Below are positions 20,640-31,235 of a stretch of DNA of 64,000 bases, one piece after another (the stretch's first letter is position 1; each line of letters opens with the position of its first letter). The stretch is taken from the NCBI GenBank assembly GCA_009823505.1, contig VZQC01000286.1, positions 568,798 to 632,797 on the forward strand, written 5' to 3'. The notes under the pieces were generated by a model, which saw only the letters and a program-made list of their open reading frames with translations, did no database searches and was not told where the DNA came from. Origin of the DNA: Rhizomys pruinosus (lineage: Eukaryota; Chordata; Mammalia; Rodentia; Spalacidae). The translations under genes were made by a program, and so were the position numbers.

Positions 20640-22606
20640 CTTAATATGCATCCCTCTCCACAAGAAATATTAATAACTGGGTTATTGATGCTAGCATCCA
20701 CATATGAGGGATACCATTCGTCGTTTGTTTTCCTGTGATTGTGTGACTTCACTTAATATAATATCCTCCAGCTCCATCCATTTACCTGCAAAGTTCATGA
20801 TATCATCTTTCTTTATTGCTGCACAGAACTCCATTGTGTACATGTACCACATTTTTTCTATCCACTCTTCAGTTGAGGGGCATTTGGGTTGGTTCCAGCT
20901 TTTTGCTATTGTGAACAGAGCTGCAATAAATATAGCTGTGCATGTATTTGTGCAGTAAGTTGAGTCTTGTGGGTATATACCTAGGAGTGGTATGACTGGG
21001 TCAAATGGCAAGCTCATTTTGAGTCTTCCAAGGGTTCTCCACACTGCTTTCCATAGTGGCTGTACAAGTTTACATTCCCACCAGCAATGGATGAGTGTTC
21101 CCCTTTCCCCACAACCTCTCCAGCACTTGGTATCATTTGTTTTCTTGATCCTGGCCAGTCTTATCGGAGTGAGATGATATCTAGATGTGGTCTTTATTTG
21201 CATTCCCTAATTATTAGTGATGTGAACAGTTTTTAAGATGTTTCTCAGCCATCTCTGTTCCTCCTCTGGGAATTGCTCTTTCAGCTCTTGCTCCATCTCT
21301 TTGATGATTCATTGTTTTTCTTTTCTTTTTGTTTTTGAGGTAGTTGTGTACTCTTGAATTAATGCTTTGTCAGATGTATCTGCATGTTAAGGTTTCCTCC
21401 CACCAGTGGTTTCTCTATTACTTCCCTTTAATTGTTTTTTTTTTAAAAAAGCCTTTCTGAAGTTTCAGAGTCTATTCTGTCAATTGCCAATCTTATTTTC
21501 TTGTGCAGCCTGATGTTTCTGATTTAGGAAGTTCTTTTGCTACACCTATGTCTTGTAGTCTGCTGCCAAGTTTTTCTTCTCTTACCTCCAGAGTTTTGGG
21601 TTCACGTTGAGGTCTTAATCCATCTGGAATTGATTTTGTGCAGGAGCGAGTGGTAGGGGTTTAATTTCATTCTTCTACAAGTGGTGATCCAGTTTGCCAC
21701 ACACTTGTTGAAGATCTGTTCTTTCCCTCCATTGTGTCTTCTTGGCCCTTTATCAAATATGAGGTTGCTTGAAGTTGTATGTGCTCAGGTTTGGATCTTA
21801 GTTTTATTCATGGTCAACTGGTCTGTTTTTGTGCCAGTACCAAGCTGTTTTTATGACTAGAGCCCTGTAATGTAATTTTAATTCAGGTATAGAGATCCCC
21901 CTGTATTGCTCTTTTCGCTCAGGGTTGCTTTGGCTATTCAGGGCTTTTTTGTTTTTCACAAATGAAATTTAAGGATTTTTTTTCCAACCTGTGAAGAAGC
22001 TCTTGGGGATTTTGATTTGGATTGCATTAAATCTGTATTATGAGTTTTGGTAAGAATGGACATTTTTACTAATATTATTTCCACATTCATGGCATGGGAG
22101 ATTTGTCCATTCTTCTGATGTCTTGTTCAATTTCCTTCTTCAAGAGGTTTAAAAATTTTTGTTGTAGAGATTCCTTGGTGTCTTTGGTTAGTTTGTTCCT
22201 AGGTTTTTTTTTTTTTTTTTATTTTTTTTTTTTTTTTTTTTATTTAGTTCTTCAGTTGCTTATTGTTGGTGTTAGAGAAAGGATACTGATTTTTCTAGAT
22301 TAATTTTGTATCCTGCCACTTTACTGAAGTTTTAATCATTTCTAGGAGTCTCCCTGGTGAAGTTCTTAGCATCCCTTAAGTAGACAATCATTCAATCATC
22401 ATCAGCAAAAAGGATAGCTTGACTCCTCTTTCCCGATTAGAAACTCCTTTAATTTCCTTTTCTTGCCTTTATTGCCCTAGCAAGGGTTTCAAGCACTTAT
22501 ATGAAGAGGAGTGGTGACAGGGGCACCCTTGCCGAGTTCCTACCCTTAAGGGGAATGCTGCTGTTCCTTCCCATTTAGGATGATGTTGGCTGAATACTAT
22601 TGGGGT
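20640..22606 (-). mobile_element. L1, 5'-truncated, minus strand (RT catalytic region to 3' UTR start)
   Basis: Minus-strand LINE-1 covering the second half of ORF2. From high to low coordinates: the GTRQG-type block (about 22517-22540), the FADD reverse-transcriptase motif (22398-22409), the fingers/thumb and long linker, the zinc-knuckle-like [16 protein letters not shown] region and the stop near 20691. A T run at 22205-22240 is an internal A tract. The 3' end below 20690 is unclear, with no obvious poly(A). The 5' end abuts an unrelated repeat at 22606/22607. Confidence 0.85.
20691..21203 (-). pseudogene. L1 ORF2 C-terminal fragment, open for 170 codons
   Basis: The longest surviving L1 frame in the element. 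It covers the C-terminal cysteine-rich segment ([16 protein letters not shown]) and the final helical tail ending LICGC. Upstream, frameshifts and stops remove the link to the reverse transcriptase, so no working ORF2 protein is possible. The plus-strand frames at 20704-21177 are shadows. Confidence 0.85.
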
Positions 22607-23249
22607 AAACTGTTTATAATGGGCCCTAATGAAGTTTTACCTTCCATACTGGAAACCTTCCTACCTCCCCCTTTATAGGAAAGAAAAAATATTGAATGGT
22701 AATGAAACCACTCCTAACTGTAAATAGAGCCAATTGTTACAGTGGTAATTTCCTATAAAACAGGTGATAATACCCTTTTTAATTGACTGAAAGCATAGGA
22801 ACTGTGAAAGGATATTTCTCTATCTAGAGCCAATTCAATAGTAAAGTGTTTATAGCTGTGTAATTAAAGCAAAATATTATTACTACAGGAAAGCTCTGAC
22901 ATCAGCAATGAATTATTCTGCCTAGGAGATGTTGGCCAGGGGATTTCAACCCCCCCCCCCAAATTATAAAGTCTTTTGCCTATAAGTGGGAAATATGCAA
23001 GGAGAAAGGCGTAAGTGTCTGTTGTCGAAGACCTGGTGTGAGCATGAAAAATGTTATGAGAACGTCACTTGCTAGTGTACAACGGGCCTCTGAAAATGCC
23101 AGAGAGCGTTACCAAAGGCCACTAAAGCAATACAGCAAAATATTGGTCTCCCTGAGACAAGCAAGACTCCTCCGTCAATATCAGCTACACCTCTCACAGC
23201 CTAGAGATACTGTTGCAGCACAGTGGCAGCCAATGTGTCTAAACATATA

Positions 23250-23292
<43 letters not shown>

Positions 23293-23860
23293 CCCATAAT
23301 CTATTTGGCTATTAGCTTCTCTCCTTGGTGGAATAACTCACAGCGGATGCCACAAGCTTATGTCCTCTAGTGGTTAGGAGTTGTTATAAGCCACAATAAG
23401 AACTTGTCACCCTTTATAGAGAAACCACAGTTTGCGGATTAGCATACCATCCAAGCATCTGTGTCCAATGCTCACAGCTTAGCTTGACATAATAATTAGT
23501 AACTGCTTAAATGCCTGTACATCCAATTGCTTGTGCTTGTTAGTATGACTAAAAGGTATCACTGGAAAAGCTGTCAACCCATGAAGGAAACAACCAGAAC
23601 AGACTAGAGTCCAAAAATGACAACTCCAAAAAATTGACTGTTTTCTTCTCACCCAAATTTGCGCCTTTCCCAAAAGCCCTGGGAACAAACTGTAGAAGAG
23701 GAAGCATGGTAGAATGTAAGGGCTGCGGAGAGATAGGGGTGAATCATGAGACTACAGGAATATAGTCTGGACTCCTAATTGATCAACATGCCTGTGCATA
23801 CAAGCTTCTCCAACTGGACTATGGGAATCCTGGGTTGTTCAAAATTTGGACATAGATACT
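22607..23860 (-). repeat. Unclassified 1.25-kb interspersed repeat, copy A
   Basis: The reverse complement aligns by eye along its length with 38500-39815. Shared ordered blocks include GGTCTTCGACA, CCCCTGGCCAACATCTCCT, GACGGAGGAGTCTTGCTTG, GCTAATAGCCAA and AGCTTGTGGCATC. The left edge meets the 5' end of the minus-strand L1. Copy A has a TA array at 23245-23291 that copy B lacks. The 110-residue frame at 23038-23370 on the plus strand is open only in this copy. Could be part of a retroelement; the family is unknown to me. Confidence 0.7.
23245..23291 (+). repeat. (TA)n microsatellite
   Basis: AT-only dinucleotide tract inside the unclassified repeat. Confidence 0.9.
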
Positions 23861-23870
23861 TGCAAAATGC

Positions 23871-23990
23871 ACCAGTTACCTAATTGTATGACAAGCTGAG
23901 TAACATCAATGTTATCTGCAAACAACTGTGTCATTATATTGTAGAATCACTTAAAAATAAACAAATAAGAAAAAAAAAGACCAAAAAAAA
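23871..23990 (+). mobile_element. L1 3'-UTR fragment with A-rich tail
   Basis: GACAAGCTGAGTAACATCAA and TGTGTCATTATATTGTAGAA match the 3' UTR of the L1 at 57304-57420 in order and strand. An A-rich end follows at 23950-23990, so this is a very short 5'-truncated L1. Confidence 0.65.
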
Positions 23991-24017
23991 ATAGCTCATA
24001 ATCTTTTTCTGTTTGTC

Positions 24018-24042
24018 CACCCCCCCACCCCCCCACCCCCGT
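24018..24042 (+). repeat. (ACCCCCC)n short C-rich repeat
   Basis: Three CCCCCCA-type units. Confidence 0.85.
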
Positions 24043-24890
24043 CTGTCTCAATTTTTTTCAATCAAATCCAGAAGTCTTATTTCTTTGGGGGGAAAACAAA
24101 AAGCCATTTCAAGGTAAAAAATAGTTTAGTTTCTGGTTTTTCACCCAGAGATTGAAATATAGCCTGATAATTATACTAAGGCCCCTTCTTCAGAATTTTT
24201 TTTTCATTTTACAGGTTTGTGCTTAGCATTGGTTATTCATGAAATTTTTGTTCGTTTGAGCTAGTATGGATAGATGCTAAGTCCTTAAACATTAACAAAG
24301 TTTTCTACTACTGATCCATCCTTCCAGCCCCAGTCTTCAAGGTTTTTCATATTAATTTTAGAGTTCAAGGGCTTAATCTCCTTGATGTCTTCCTCAGAGA
24401 CAGCTTTAACCTGTCTTCTCAGTGATAGGCGTCTGGGCTGTGTAGCTTTTTAAGACATACAAAACAGTCTAGTATTCTTCAGAATATAAATAGAAGCATT
24501 GAAAATACTCTTGGAGTTTTCTAAATTGGCTTTTCTGAACCAAGGGAAAAATTAAAGTTGGGCTGAGGTGCCTGTCTTTAGCTCATTAAATTTTGCTGGG
24601 TTTTCTCTGAAATGGTGTGTCTGGTAGGATAAGTCAAATAAACATTCTATTTAAATTCCCTGAAAAATCAGGAGATTACAATTTTCTGATAAGCTTACAC
24701 TCTTCTTTAGTAGGAGTGCATATTGAAAGTGAATCACATCATCTAGGTGGATATTAGAAATAGAGGATAGGAGAAGACAGCATATTTTTTTAAATTTATC
24801 CACTAGCAACATACTCTAAAACATTGTTGGAATTTTTAAAGGCTTAAGCTACTTTGTCATTTTTGCTAACAGAAATATTCAGAGTTAAAT
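24043..24890. other. No supported feature
   Basis: AT-rich. A faint ID-like minus-strand relic may lie at 24213-24330, too weak to call. Confidence 0.45.
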
Positions 24891-24893
24891 TAT

Positions 24894-25060
24894 ATCATCT
24901 GGTATGGTGACACACACCTGTATTTCCAGCACTTAGAGAGAAGAGTCAAGAGGTTTGCTCCATGTTTGAAGCCAGTCTAGTCTACATAATGAGTTTCATG
25001 CCAGCCAGGGTTATGTAGCAAAACCCTGTCTCAAAGAAAGAATGAATAAAATTTTAAAAA
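24894..25060 (+). mobile_element. Diverged SINE B1
   Basis: TGGTATGGTGACACACACCT at the head and CAAAACCCTGTCTCAAAG at the end. Confidence 0.75.
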
Positions 25061-25457
25061 TCTGTACTATAGTTTTATGGAATAGAAATGTATAAAATCC
25101 TGAACACTAAACAATTACATTTTAGAGGAAGCCTTTTGAGAAATGTTTGTTTCAGGGTATAGACAGAGATGACTTTGAGCTCCCTGTCAAGTTCCAGACA
25201 CATACTCATTGTATGACAGACATTCACTGAGTCTGATTTTATAGTTTAAGTGATTGTGTCTAGTGAGTATTCACATATACTTTCAGAAAAGGATAAATAC
25301 CTGTATTACATGCTCAGATTTAAAACAGGTTGAAAGATAAAATACCAGAACTGTATTAAATTACAGGAAGAATTCTACCAATGTATTTTTCTTCTGTGAA
25401 CCACAGAATAGGTTGTTCTCATGCATTTATTACAGTAATTTTTCATGTAAAAATGAA

Positions 25458-25655
25458 GTTTTGGGCCACTTAGATGGCTCAGTGGGTAAAGGTGCTTGCT
25501 GCCAAGCATGAGCTTAATCTCCAGGTATCACATATTGCAATGAAGGAAGCGATTCCTGCAAGTTGTTCTATGACCTTCAGATGTGAGCTATGACATCAGT
25601 GTGACATATATGTACACACATAAATAATATATAATAAATTTAATTTTTAAAATTG
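25458..25655 (+). mobile_element. SINE B3
   Basis: B3 head GATGGCTCAGTGGGTAAAGG with TGCTTGCTGCCAAGC, CCTGCAAGTTGTTCTATGAC in the body and an AATAAATTTAATT tail. Confidence 0.8.
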
Positions 25656-25664
25656 CAGAGCAAG

Positions 25665-25885
25665 GGCTGGAGAGATGGCTCAATGGTTAAGAGCACTGGC
25701 TGGCCTTAGAGATGATCCAGTTTTTATTCCTAGCACCCACATGGCGGCTAACAACTGTACATAACTCCAGCTCCAGGGGATCTAACACCCTCTTCTGACC
25801 TCCTTGGGCAATGAATGGAATGGGTACACTTACATATATGCAGGCAATACACTTATACATATAAAATAAAAATAAATAAATAATC
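25665..25885 (+). mobile_element. SINE B2
   Basis: GGGCTGGAGAGATGGCTCAA at the head to a CATATAAAATAAAAATAAAT tail. Confidence 0.9.
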
Positions 25886-25987
25886 CAGATCTAATGATAT
25901 AGGGTATTTCATATTCAAACAGGTGAGACAGCATGTAATTCCTCAATTCCTGCTTCAGAAGCTTCATTCAAGTCTTAAGTTCACAGG

Positions 25988-26195
25988 GTTGGAGAGATGG
26001 CTTAGTGATTAAGAGCACTGGCTGCTCTTGCAGAGGACCCACGTTTGGTTCTTAGTACCCACATGGTGGCTTAAAACCATCTCTAGCTCCAGTTGCACGG
26101 GACCTGGTGCCCTCTTCTGATCTCCACAGGCATTAGACATTATGAGTGCACTTCCATACGCAGGCGATACACTCATACACATAAAATAATGTCAT
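25988..26195 (+). mobile_element. SINE B2
   Basis: GTTGGAGAGATGGCTTAGTG at the head, CTCCAGTTGCACGGGACCTG in the body, ending CACATAAAATAATG. A B1 follows directly. Confidence 0.9.
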
Positions 26196-26196
26196 G

Positions 26197-26345
26197 ATGT
26201 TGGACTTGGTGGCACACGCCATTAATTCCAGCACTTGGGAGGCAGAAGCAGGTGGATCTCTGTGAGTTCAAGGCTAGCCTGGTCTACATAGTGAGTTCCA
26301 GGCCACCTGGACAGGTGAGACCCTGTCTCAAAAATAAAAACAAAA
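26197..26345 (+). mobile_element. SINE B1
   Basis: TTGGACTTGGTGGCACACGC to GACCCTGTCTCAAAAATAAA. Last of a same-strand run of four SINEs. Confidence 0.9.
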
Positions 26346-26380
26346 TTGTTAACCCAAACAAAAACACACAAAGCCAAACC

Positions 26381-26418
<38 letters not shown>
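26381..26418 (+). repeat. (AAT)n microsatellite
   Basis: Twelve AAT units just beyond the B1 tail. Confidence 0.95.
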
Positions 26419-26419
<1 letters not shown>

Positions 26420-27185
26420 TGGAAAATTTAAGATAAATTATATATATGTTCACAAAACATTTTTGACCATAGATTAAAAAATGACTCACTTTAGAGGAAT
26501 TTATAGATGTAAAAGACACACCCTTCTCCCACTAGATGTAAAGTCTATAGATACTGATCTAGTTGAGACCCAATGGTAACATCCTAGAAAGAATCATTGG
26601 AATAACTTGAGTCCCAGAACCTTTTCCACCATCAGACCTAACACCAAAGTTGACTTTCCCAAGGGTTCTTGTACACCCACAATTGCCCATTCTGCCTTTT
26701 CCTTACTCATTCCCACTTCCGAGAGTAGAAAACACCTCAGAGGGCCAAACTCATCCATGAGTCATTTTTTAAAATGCCATGTAAATGAAAGCAGTTTTGG
26801 CCTCCCATAAGTAACAAAGGAATAAAATGGAGTGTGAAGACTGGTGATAGTTTAAGGAACTCAATTTGTTCCCAGGTTCTCCATTCATCAAATATCACTA
26901 CCACTTTATTGCTTATTCAAAAAAATCATTTTATTTTGGTAGTTTTTGAGTTCTATTACTCAGGGTCATAAAATCCCTTCTAATAAGAAATCACTACTGT
27001 CAAGTCTGGTTTGATTAAATGGAATGACAGATGATCAGTAGTCTTACAGATGATGTTTATTTGCCTCACATTATTTCACATATTAAAGATGATTATGTGA
27101 TTATAAAAGAAAATCCATAGGTCTACTTTTTGGGCCCCATAATCATAAATAATATAGGAGGTGATTTGCACGCCCATCCTAGTGT
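26419..27185. other. No supported feature
   Basis: Unique-looking. The frame at 26607-26810 has no recognisable domain. Confidence 0.5.
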
Positions 27186-27187
27186 AT

Positions 27188-27375
27188 CGTATTTTATATG
27201 TATGTAAGTGTACCAGTGTTGTGCAATGCTGCTGGAGATCAGAAGAGAGCATTTGATCCCCTGGAACTGGAGCTATGGATGGTTGTTAGCTGCCATGTGG
27301 GTGCTGGAACCGAACCCAGGTCCTGTGCAAGAGCAGCCAGTGTTCTTAACCAGCAAGCCATTGCACCATCCGAGT
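27188..27375 (-). mobile_element. SINE B2, minus strand
   Basis: GATCCCCTGGAACTGGAGCT, GGTTGTTAGCTGCCATGTGG and AGCAGCCAGTGTTCTTAACC are reverse-complement B2. The 70-residue frame here is SINE. Confidence 0.85.
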
Positions 27376-27429
27376 AAGGTTTATTTTCAGAAATCCACAA
27401 ACCTAATGTTTGGCCACTGAGACCAGAGT

Positions 27430-28010
27430 TCTAGTTTGGTTTCTGTTGCAGTGATAAAATACTGACCAAAAGCCGGGCGTGGTGGTGCATGCCTTTAATC
27501 CTAGCACTTGGGAGGCAGAGGTGGATCTTTGTGAATTCAAGGCCAGCCTTGTCTACAGAGTGAGTTCCAGGACAGCTGGGGCTACAAGGAGACCCTGTCT
27601 CCAAAAGACCAAAAAAAAAAAAATATTGACCAAAAGCAGTTTGGGGAAGAAAGAGAATTTAGCTTACACATCCCCTTCACAGTCAATCATTGAACCCAAA
27701 CAAAGATAAGAACTCAAGCAAGTAGAACCATGAAGGCAGAAACTAAAGCAGAGATCACAGAGGAGGAATGCTCCTTACTAGCTCACTCTCCCCTGGCTTG
27801 CTTGCCTGCTTTTCTTATACAACCCAGGCCCACTTGCCCAGTGATGACATCACACATTTGAGCTTGGCACTCCTATATCAGTTAGCAATTAGCGAAACAC
27901 TTCACAGATGGCCACAGACCAATCTGATAAAGGAAAATCCTCACTTGAGGTTCCTTTTTTGTTAGTGACTCTAGTTTTGGTCAAGTTGATGAAAATTAAA
28001 CACCCAATCA
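27430..28010 (-). mobile_element. Rodent interspersed repeat (family not named), copy 2, split by a B1
   Basis: Reverse complement of the family seen at 16198 and 62579. The right edge carries GTCAAGTTGATGAAAATTAA (TGTCAACTTGAC-type end of copy 3), and the left edge CTGTTGCAGTGATAAAATAC corresponds to the TTTTATCACAGCAA end. A B1 interrupts it at 27471-27622. Confidence 0.6.
27471..27622 (+). mobile_element. SINE B1 nested in rodent repeat
   Basis: GCCGGGCGTGGTGGTGCATG to AGGAGACCCTGTCTCC. Flanks TACTGACCAAAAG and TATTGACCAAAAG are a target duplication with one change, so the B1 is younger than its host repeat. Confidence 0.95.
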
Positions 28011-28089
28011 GGAACAGTGCACAATGTCCCTTTTTCACTTCTGTTTTCAACATTGTGCTAAGTAGTCCTAGACTAAACAGTAAGGCATG

Positions 28090-29650
28090 ACAAAGGGGAA
28101 ATCTATGTTCACTATCACATACCTATCTCTAAAAGAATCAACAAAAAGCTTGCTATAATTACTGATTATAGCAATTTGGCAAGATATAAGGGTAGTGTAA
28201 AAAATCAGTTGCTTCCCTATGTAGTAGCAACAGTAAATATTGCTGGAAATATAAAGCACAATATCATTTTCATTAGCACCAGAAAAGAAAAAGATTAAGA
28301 CATTAACAACATATGCACAAGATGTGCCTGAGAAGATGTGGGAAGCTTTCTTTTTATGGTGAACAGGACCAAACAGCCCTGCTAAGGGGAAGGGGAACAC
28401 AGTGCCTACTTTGAGAACTGACCTCTCGGTGCAGAGGCCAGTTGGCTACTTCTTGTAGCCCAACCTGAGTGGTACTTCCAACTCAAGCCCTTAGCCTGGA
28501 CCCATGAGACATGTGTTCCACTCTTGGCTGTGACTTCCCACCTGCCCAGAGACTGCTGAACCCTGGACAGGAATTTCAGGCTGATGGCTGATGGCCTGTC
28601 TTCAGCCTATGTCCACTCACAACACCAGCTACCCAGATTGGTGGTCTGCAAGGGGACCTTTATCCAACCCACTGGCCACCTGAATGAAATGCAGGGCTAC
28701 CTTGGCCTGCATGCGCACAATGATTAATAAAAATAATGGCCGGAAATTCTTTGATGATGTTACTATGATATTCAAATTTATTCCTTGCCACAGCCTGCTT
28801 TTATAACTAAATGACGTCAGTTCCCAGAGCCAATCATAGCCCCCCCCCAACTCCAATCCACTGCACAGTGTTGCCTCACCCAGCATCACATGCCTAGGCC
28901 ACGTTGTTTGCTCCTCCTTGGGGCAGGGTCAGACCCTGGTCACATGGTGCCCTGAGGTGTGCTAGCTGAAAGCTAGCCTGCAATTCGAACTGTATCTTCC
29001 TACAAGAAGAACTACAAACTACTAATGAAACAAAGACCAAATAAATGGGGAGGTATTCGATGTTCATGTGTACTAAGACTTGATATTGTCAAGCTATCAG
29101 TTCTTCGGAACTTGATCTAGATTTATTGTAATTCCAGTCCAGTCCCCAGCAGGTTACTTTGTGCATGTCAGCTTCTTAAAGTTCACATACTGAAGTCCAG
29201 AAATAGACCCACATACATATGGTGAACTAATCTTTGACAAAGGACCAAATACAAAGCAGTGTAGTAAAGTTAATCTTCCTCAAAAATGATGCATGTAAAT
29301 AAGCATGTAAAAATATATGTACTTGGACTTTATACCCTTCATCAAATTAACTCAAAGTATAGGATGAATTTAAATAGAAAATGCAAATACATAAATCTAG
29401 AATTTCACATCAGAAAAAACTAGAAAATATTGTATATGCTTTAAGACTTTTTAGAAGACACCAACATAGATACAATCCATGAAATAATTGACAAGTTATA
29501 CTTCATTTAAATTAAAGACTTCACTTCTATAAAGGTACTATCAAGACAGTGAGAAAACATTTATCAAAACATATCTGATAAAGGGCATCTATCCAAATAT
29601 GCAAAAACTTCTTAGAAATCAGCAATAATAACCCAATTCTTAAAATGGGA
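28090..29650 (+). mobile_element. Old L1 ORF2 fragment, split by an LTR
   Basis: Plus-strand diverged L1 ORF2 sequence at 28090-28336 and 29005-29650 (AAAAAGATTAAGACATTAAC, then GACCAAATAAATGGGGAGG, GAAATAGACCCACATACATA and GGTGAACTAATCTTTGACAA). Removing 28337-29004 plus one target copy restores a continuous L1 reading across the break. No open frame of note remains. Confidence 0.7.
28337..29004 (-). mobile_element. Solo ERV LTR (668 bp) with 6-bp target duplication
   Basis: The segment starts TGTGGGAAGC and ends CTTCCTACA, so it has TG...CA ends with imperfect inverted terminal repeats. AGAAGA is present on both sides (28331-28336 and 29005-29010). A 6-bp duplication is typical of class II (ERVK-type) insertions. 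Reading the minus strand gives GATTGG, TGACGTCA, TATAAAA and AATAAA in that order (around 28840 down to 28775), which suggests minus orientation; that orientation is tentative. No internal retroviral gene is present. Inserted into an old L1. Confidence 0.75.
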
Positions 29651-30320
29651 CAAGGACTGCAATAAATGATTTGTCCCTTCTCTGCTGGCTAAATCAGCTT
29701 CATTACATTAGAAACATAACCTAAAAATAATCTGGATCAAAGTGGTTTTCCCATCCCCATATTGGTACTGCTCTGACAGGCCTCTGTACCACCACATATC
29801 ATATGGCATAGATGTCCATGAAGATTTAAGGAAAGAAACATTGTTATTCATATAGTCTATTTAAGACATATATTATTGTTTAGTTACCAATACCTGTTGT
29901 ATACTGTGCACAAAGAAAGTTATAGAATGAAAGTGGAGAAGCTGTGAGCATGTGCAAAGATGGCAGATGCTTGATTACTAGAGCAGGGTCTGTTGAAGTG
30001 GTAGGGAAGGTTTTGTCATGTGTTCAAGATTGTCTTTTAGCCTTGTGAATTGAGTATGTCAGAAGAATTAACTTCCTTTCCACCTGCTTGCCATCTCTAA
30101 AGAGGACAATGTGGTTCCATCTGGACTCAGTGTTTCTTAGAGTCACTGTATGCCAAAATGTTGAAAAAATAGCTCTTCTCAAACTTTAGTGTCAGCTCAA
30201 AAGCATTTGGAGGGCCTGTTATAATCAGATTGCTGGGCCCCACTCCAAGAACCTCTGACTCAGCAGGCATGGGAGTAGGCCTCCGAATTCGTATTGGTTT
30301 TTAATGTGTACATATATGTG
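29651..30320. other. No supported feature
   Basis: Unique-looking. The extent of old L1 remnants into 29700 is uncertain. Confidence 0.45.
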
Positions 30321-30329
30321 ATGTGTATA

Positions 30330-30650
30330 TATATGGATATTCATGTGTGGGAGTGAGGGAATTAACATGGCATGGTGCATTTGCGTATGTAGAGATAAGA
30401 GGGCAACCTTGGGTATAAATCACCACCTTCTACTTTATTTGAGCCAAGGCCTCTTGTTATCCCTGCATCCACCAGGCTAGCTGGACTGTTTGGGGATTAC
30501 CCTGTCTCTGCCTTCCATTTTCTTATAGGAATGCTGTGATTATAGATGCATACTAACACATCTGGCTTTATGTGGTTCTGAATATCTGAACCCAGGTCCT
30601 CACACTTGCACAGCAAGAACCTTTACCCAATGAGTAATCCTGCCAGATGT
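30330..30650 (-). mobile_element. B3-type SINE relic with B1-like insert, minus strand
   Basis: The left part (GTGGGAGTGAGGGAATTAAC) and the right part (GAACCCAGGTCCTCACACTT, ACCTTTACCCAATGAGTAAT) fit a reverse B3. The middle (CACCAGGCTAGCTGGACTG) looks B1-derived. Very diverged. Confidence 0.45.
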
Positions 30651-30982
30651 CAACTTCCTTTTAAGACACTGGAATAGATGGTTTAAAATAAAAGAAAGAG
30701 CAATGCCAAATAAAAACAATAGGAACGTTGGCTTCCTTATTCCAAGTTAGGTTTTATCCTTTTACACTTATTTGTCTAACTTGGAATCTGATGGAACTGT
30801 TTTTCAAATTGTGCTGTCAGTTTATATGCAACACATCTGAAGCTGCAGAAATAAATCTCTTGACTTTAAAAACTGTCAATTTCTGTGTGCCGCTTGATGT
30901 TGGTAATCAAGTCTTTCTCTAAACTACCACCAACTATTCATTTAATTTCAAAGTTATCTCTGTAATAAACATTGTGTCACTT

Positions 30983-31220
30983 TAAAAAATTATTTGTTTA
31001 TTTTATGTGTATGAATGTACTGTCTGCATGTAGGTATGTGCAACCATGTCGTGCAATGCCACGGAGGTCAGAAGAAGGTGTCGGATTCCCCTGAAACTGG
31101 AGTTTTCCTGGAATTGGAGTTACAGATGGTTCTCAGCCTCCATGTGAGTGCTGGGGATTGAACCCAGGTCCTCTGCAAGAGCAGTCGGTGCTCTTAACCG
31201 CTAGGCCATCTCTCCAGCCC
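30983..31220 (-). mobile_element. SINE B2 variant with internal duplication, minus strand
   Basis: AACATTGTGTCACTT flanks it at 30968-30982 and 31221-31235, a 15-bp target duplication. The body carries CTGAAACTGGAGTTTTC immediately followed by CTGGAATTGGAGTTAC, a tandem duplication of a B2 segment. The same arrangement is in the B2 at 56482-56732. Confidence 0.95.
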
Positions 31221-31235
31221 AACATTGTGTCACTT

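Noticed and set aside
20704..21177. Plus-strand frames of 84 and 61 residues
   Set aside because: Shadows of the minus-strand L1 ORF2 C-terminus at 20691-21203.
23038..23370. 110-residue frame as a possible gene
   Set aside because: Lies in the unclassified repeat, ends in its TA array, and is not kept open in the second copy at 38500-39815.
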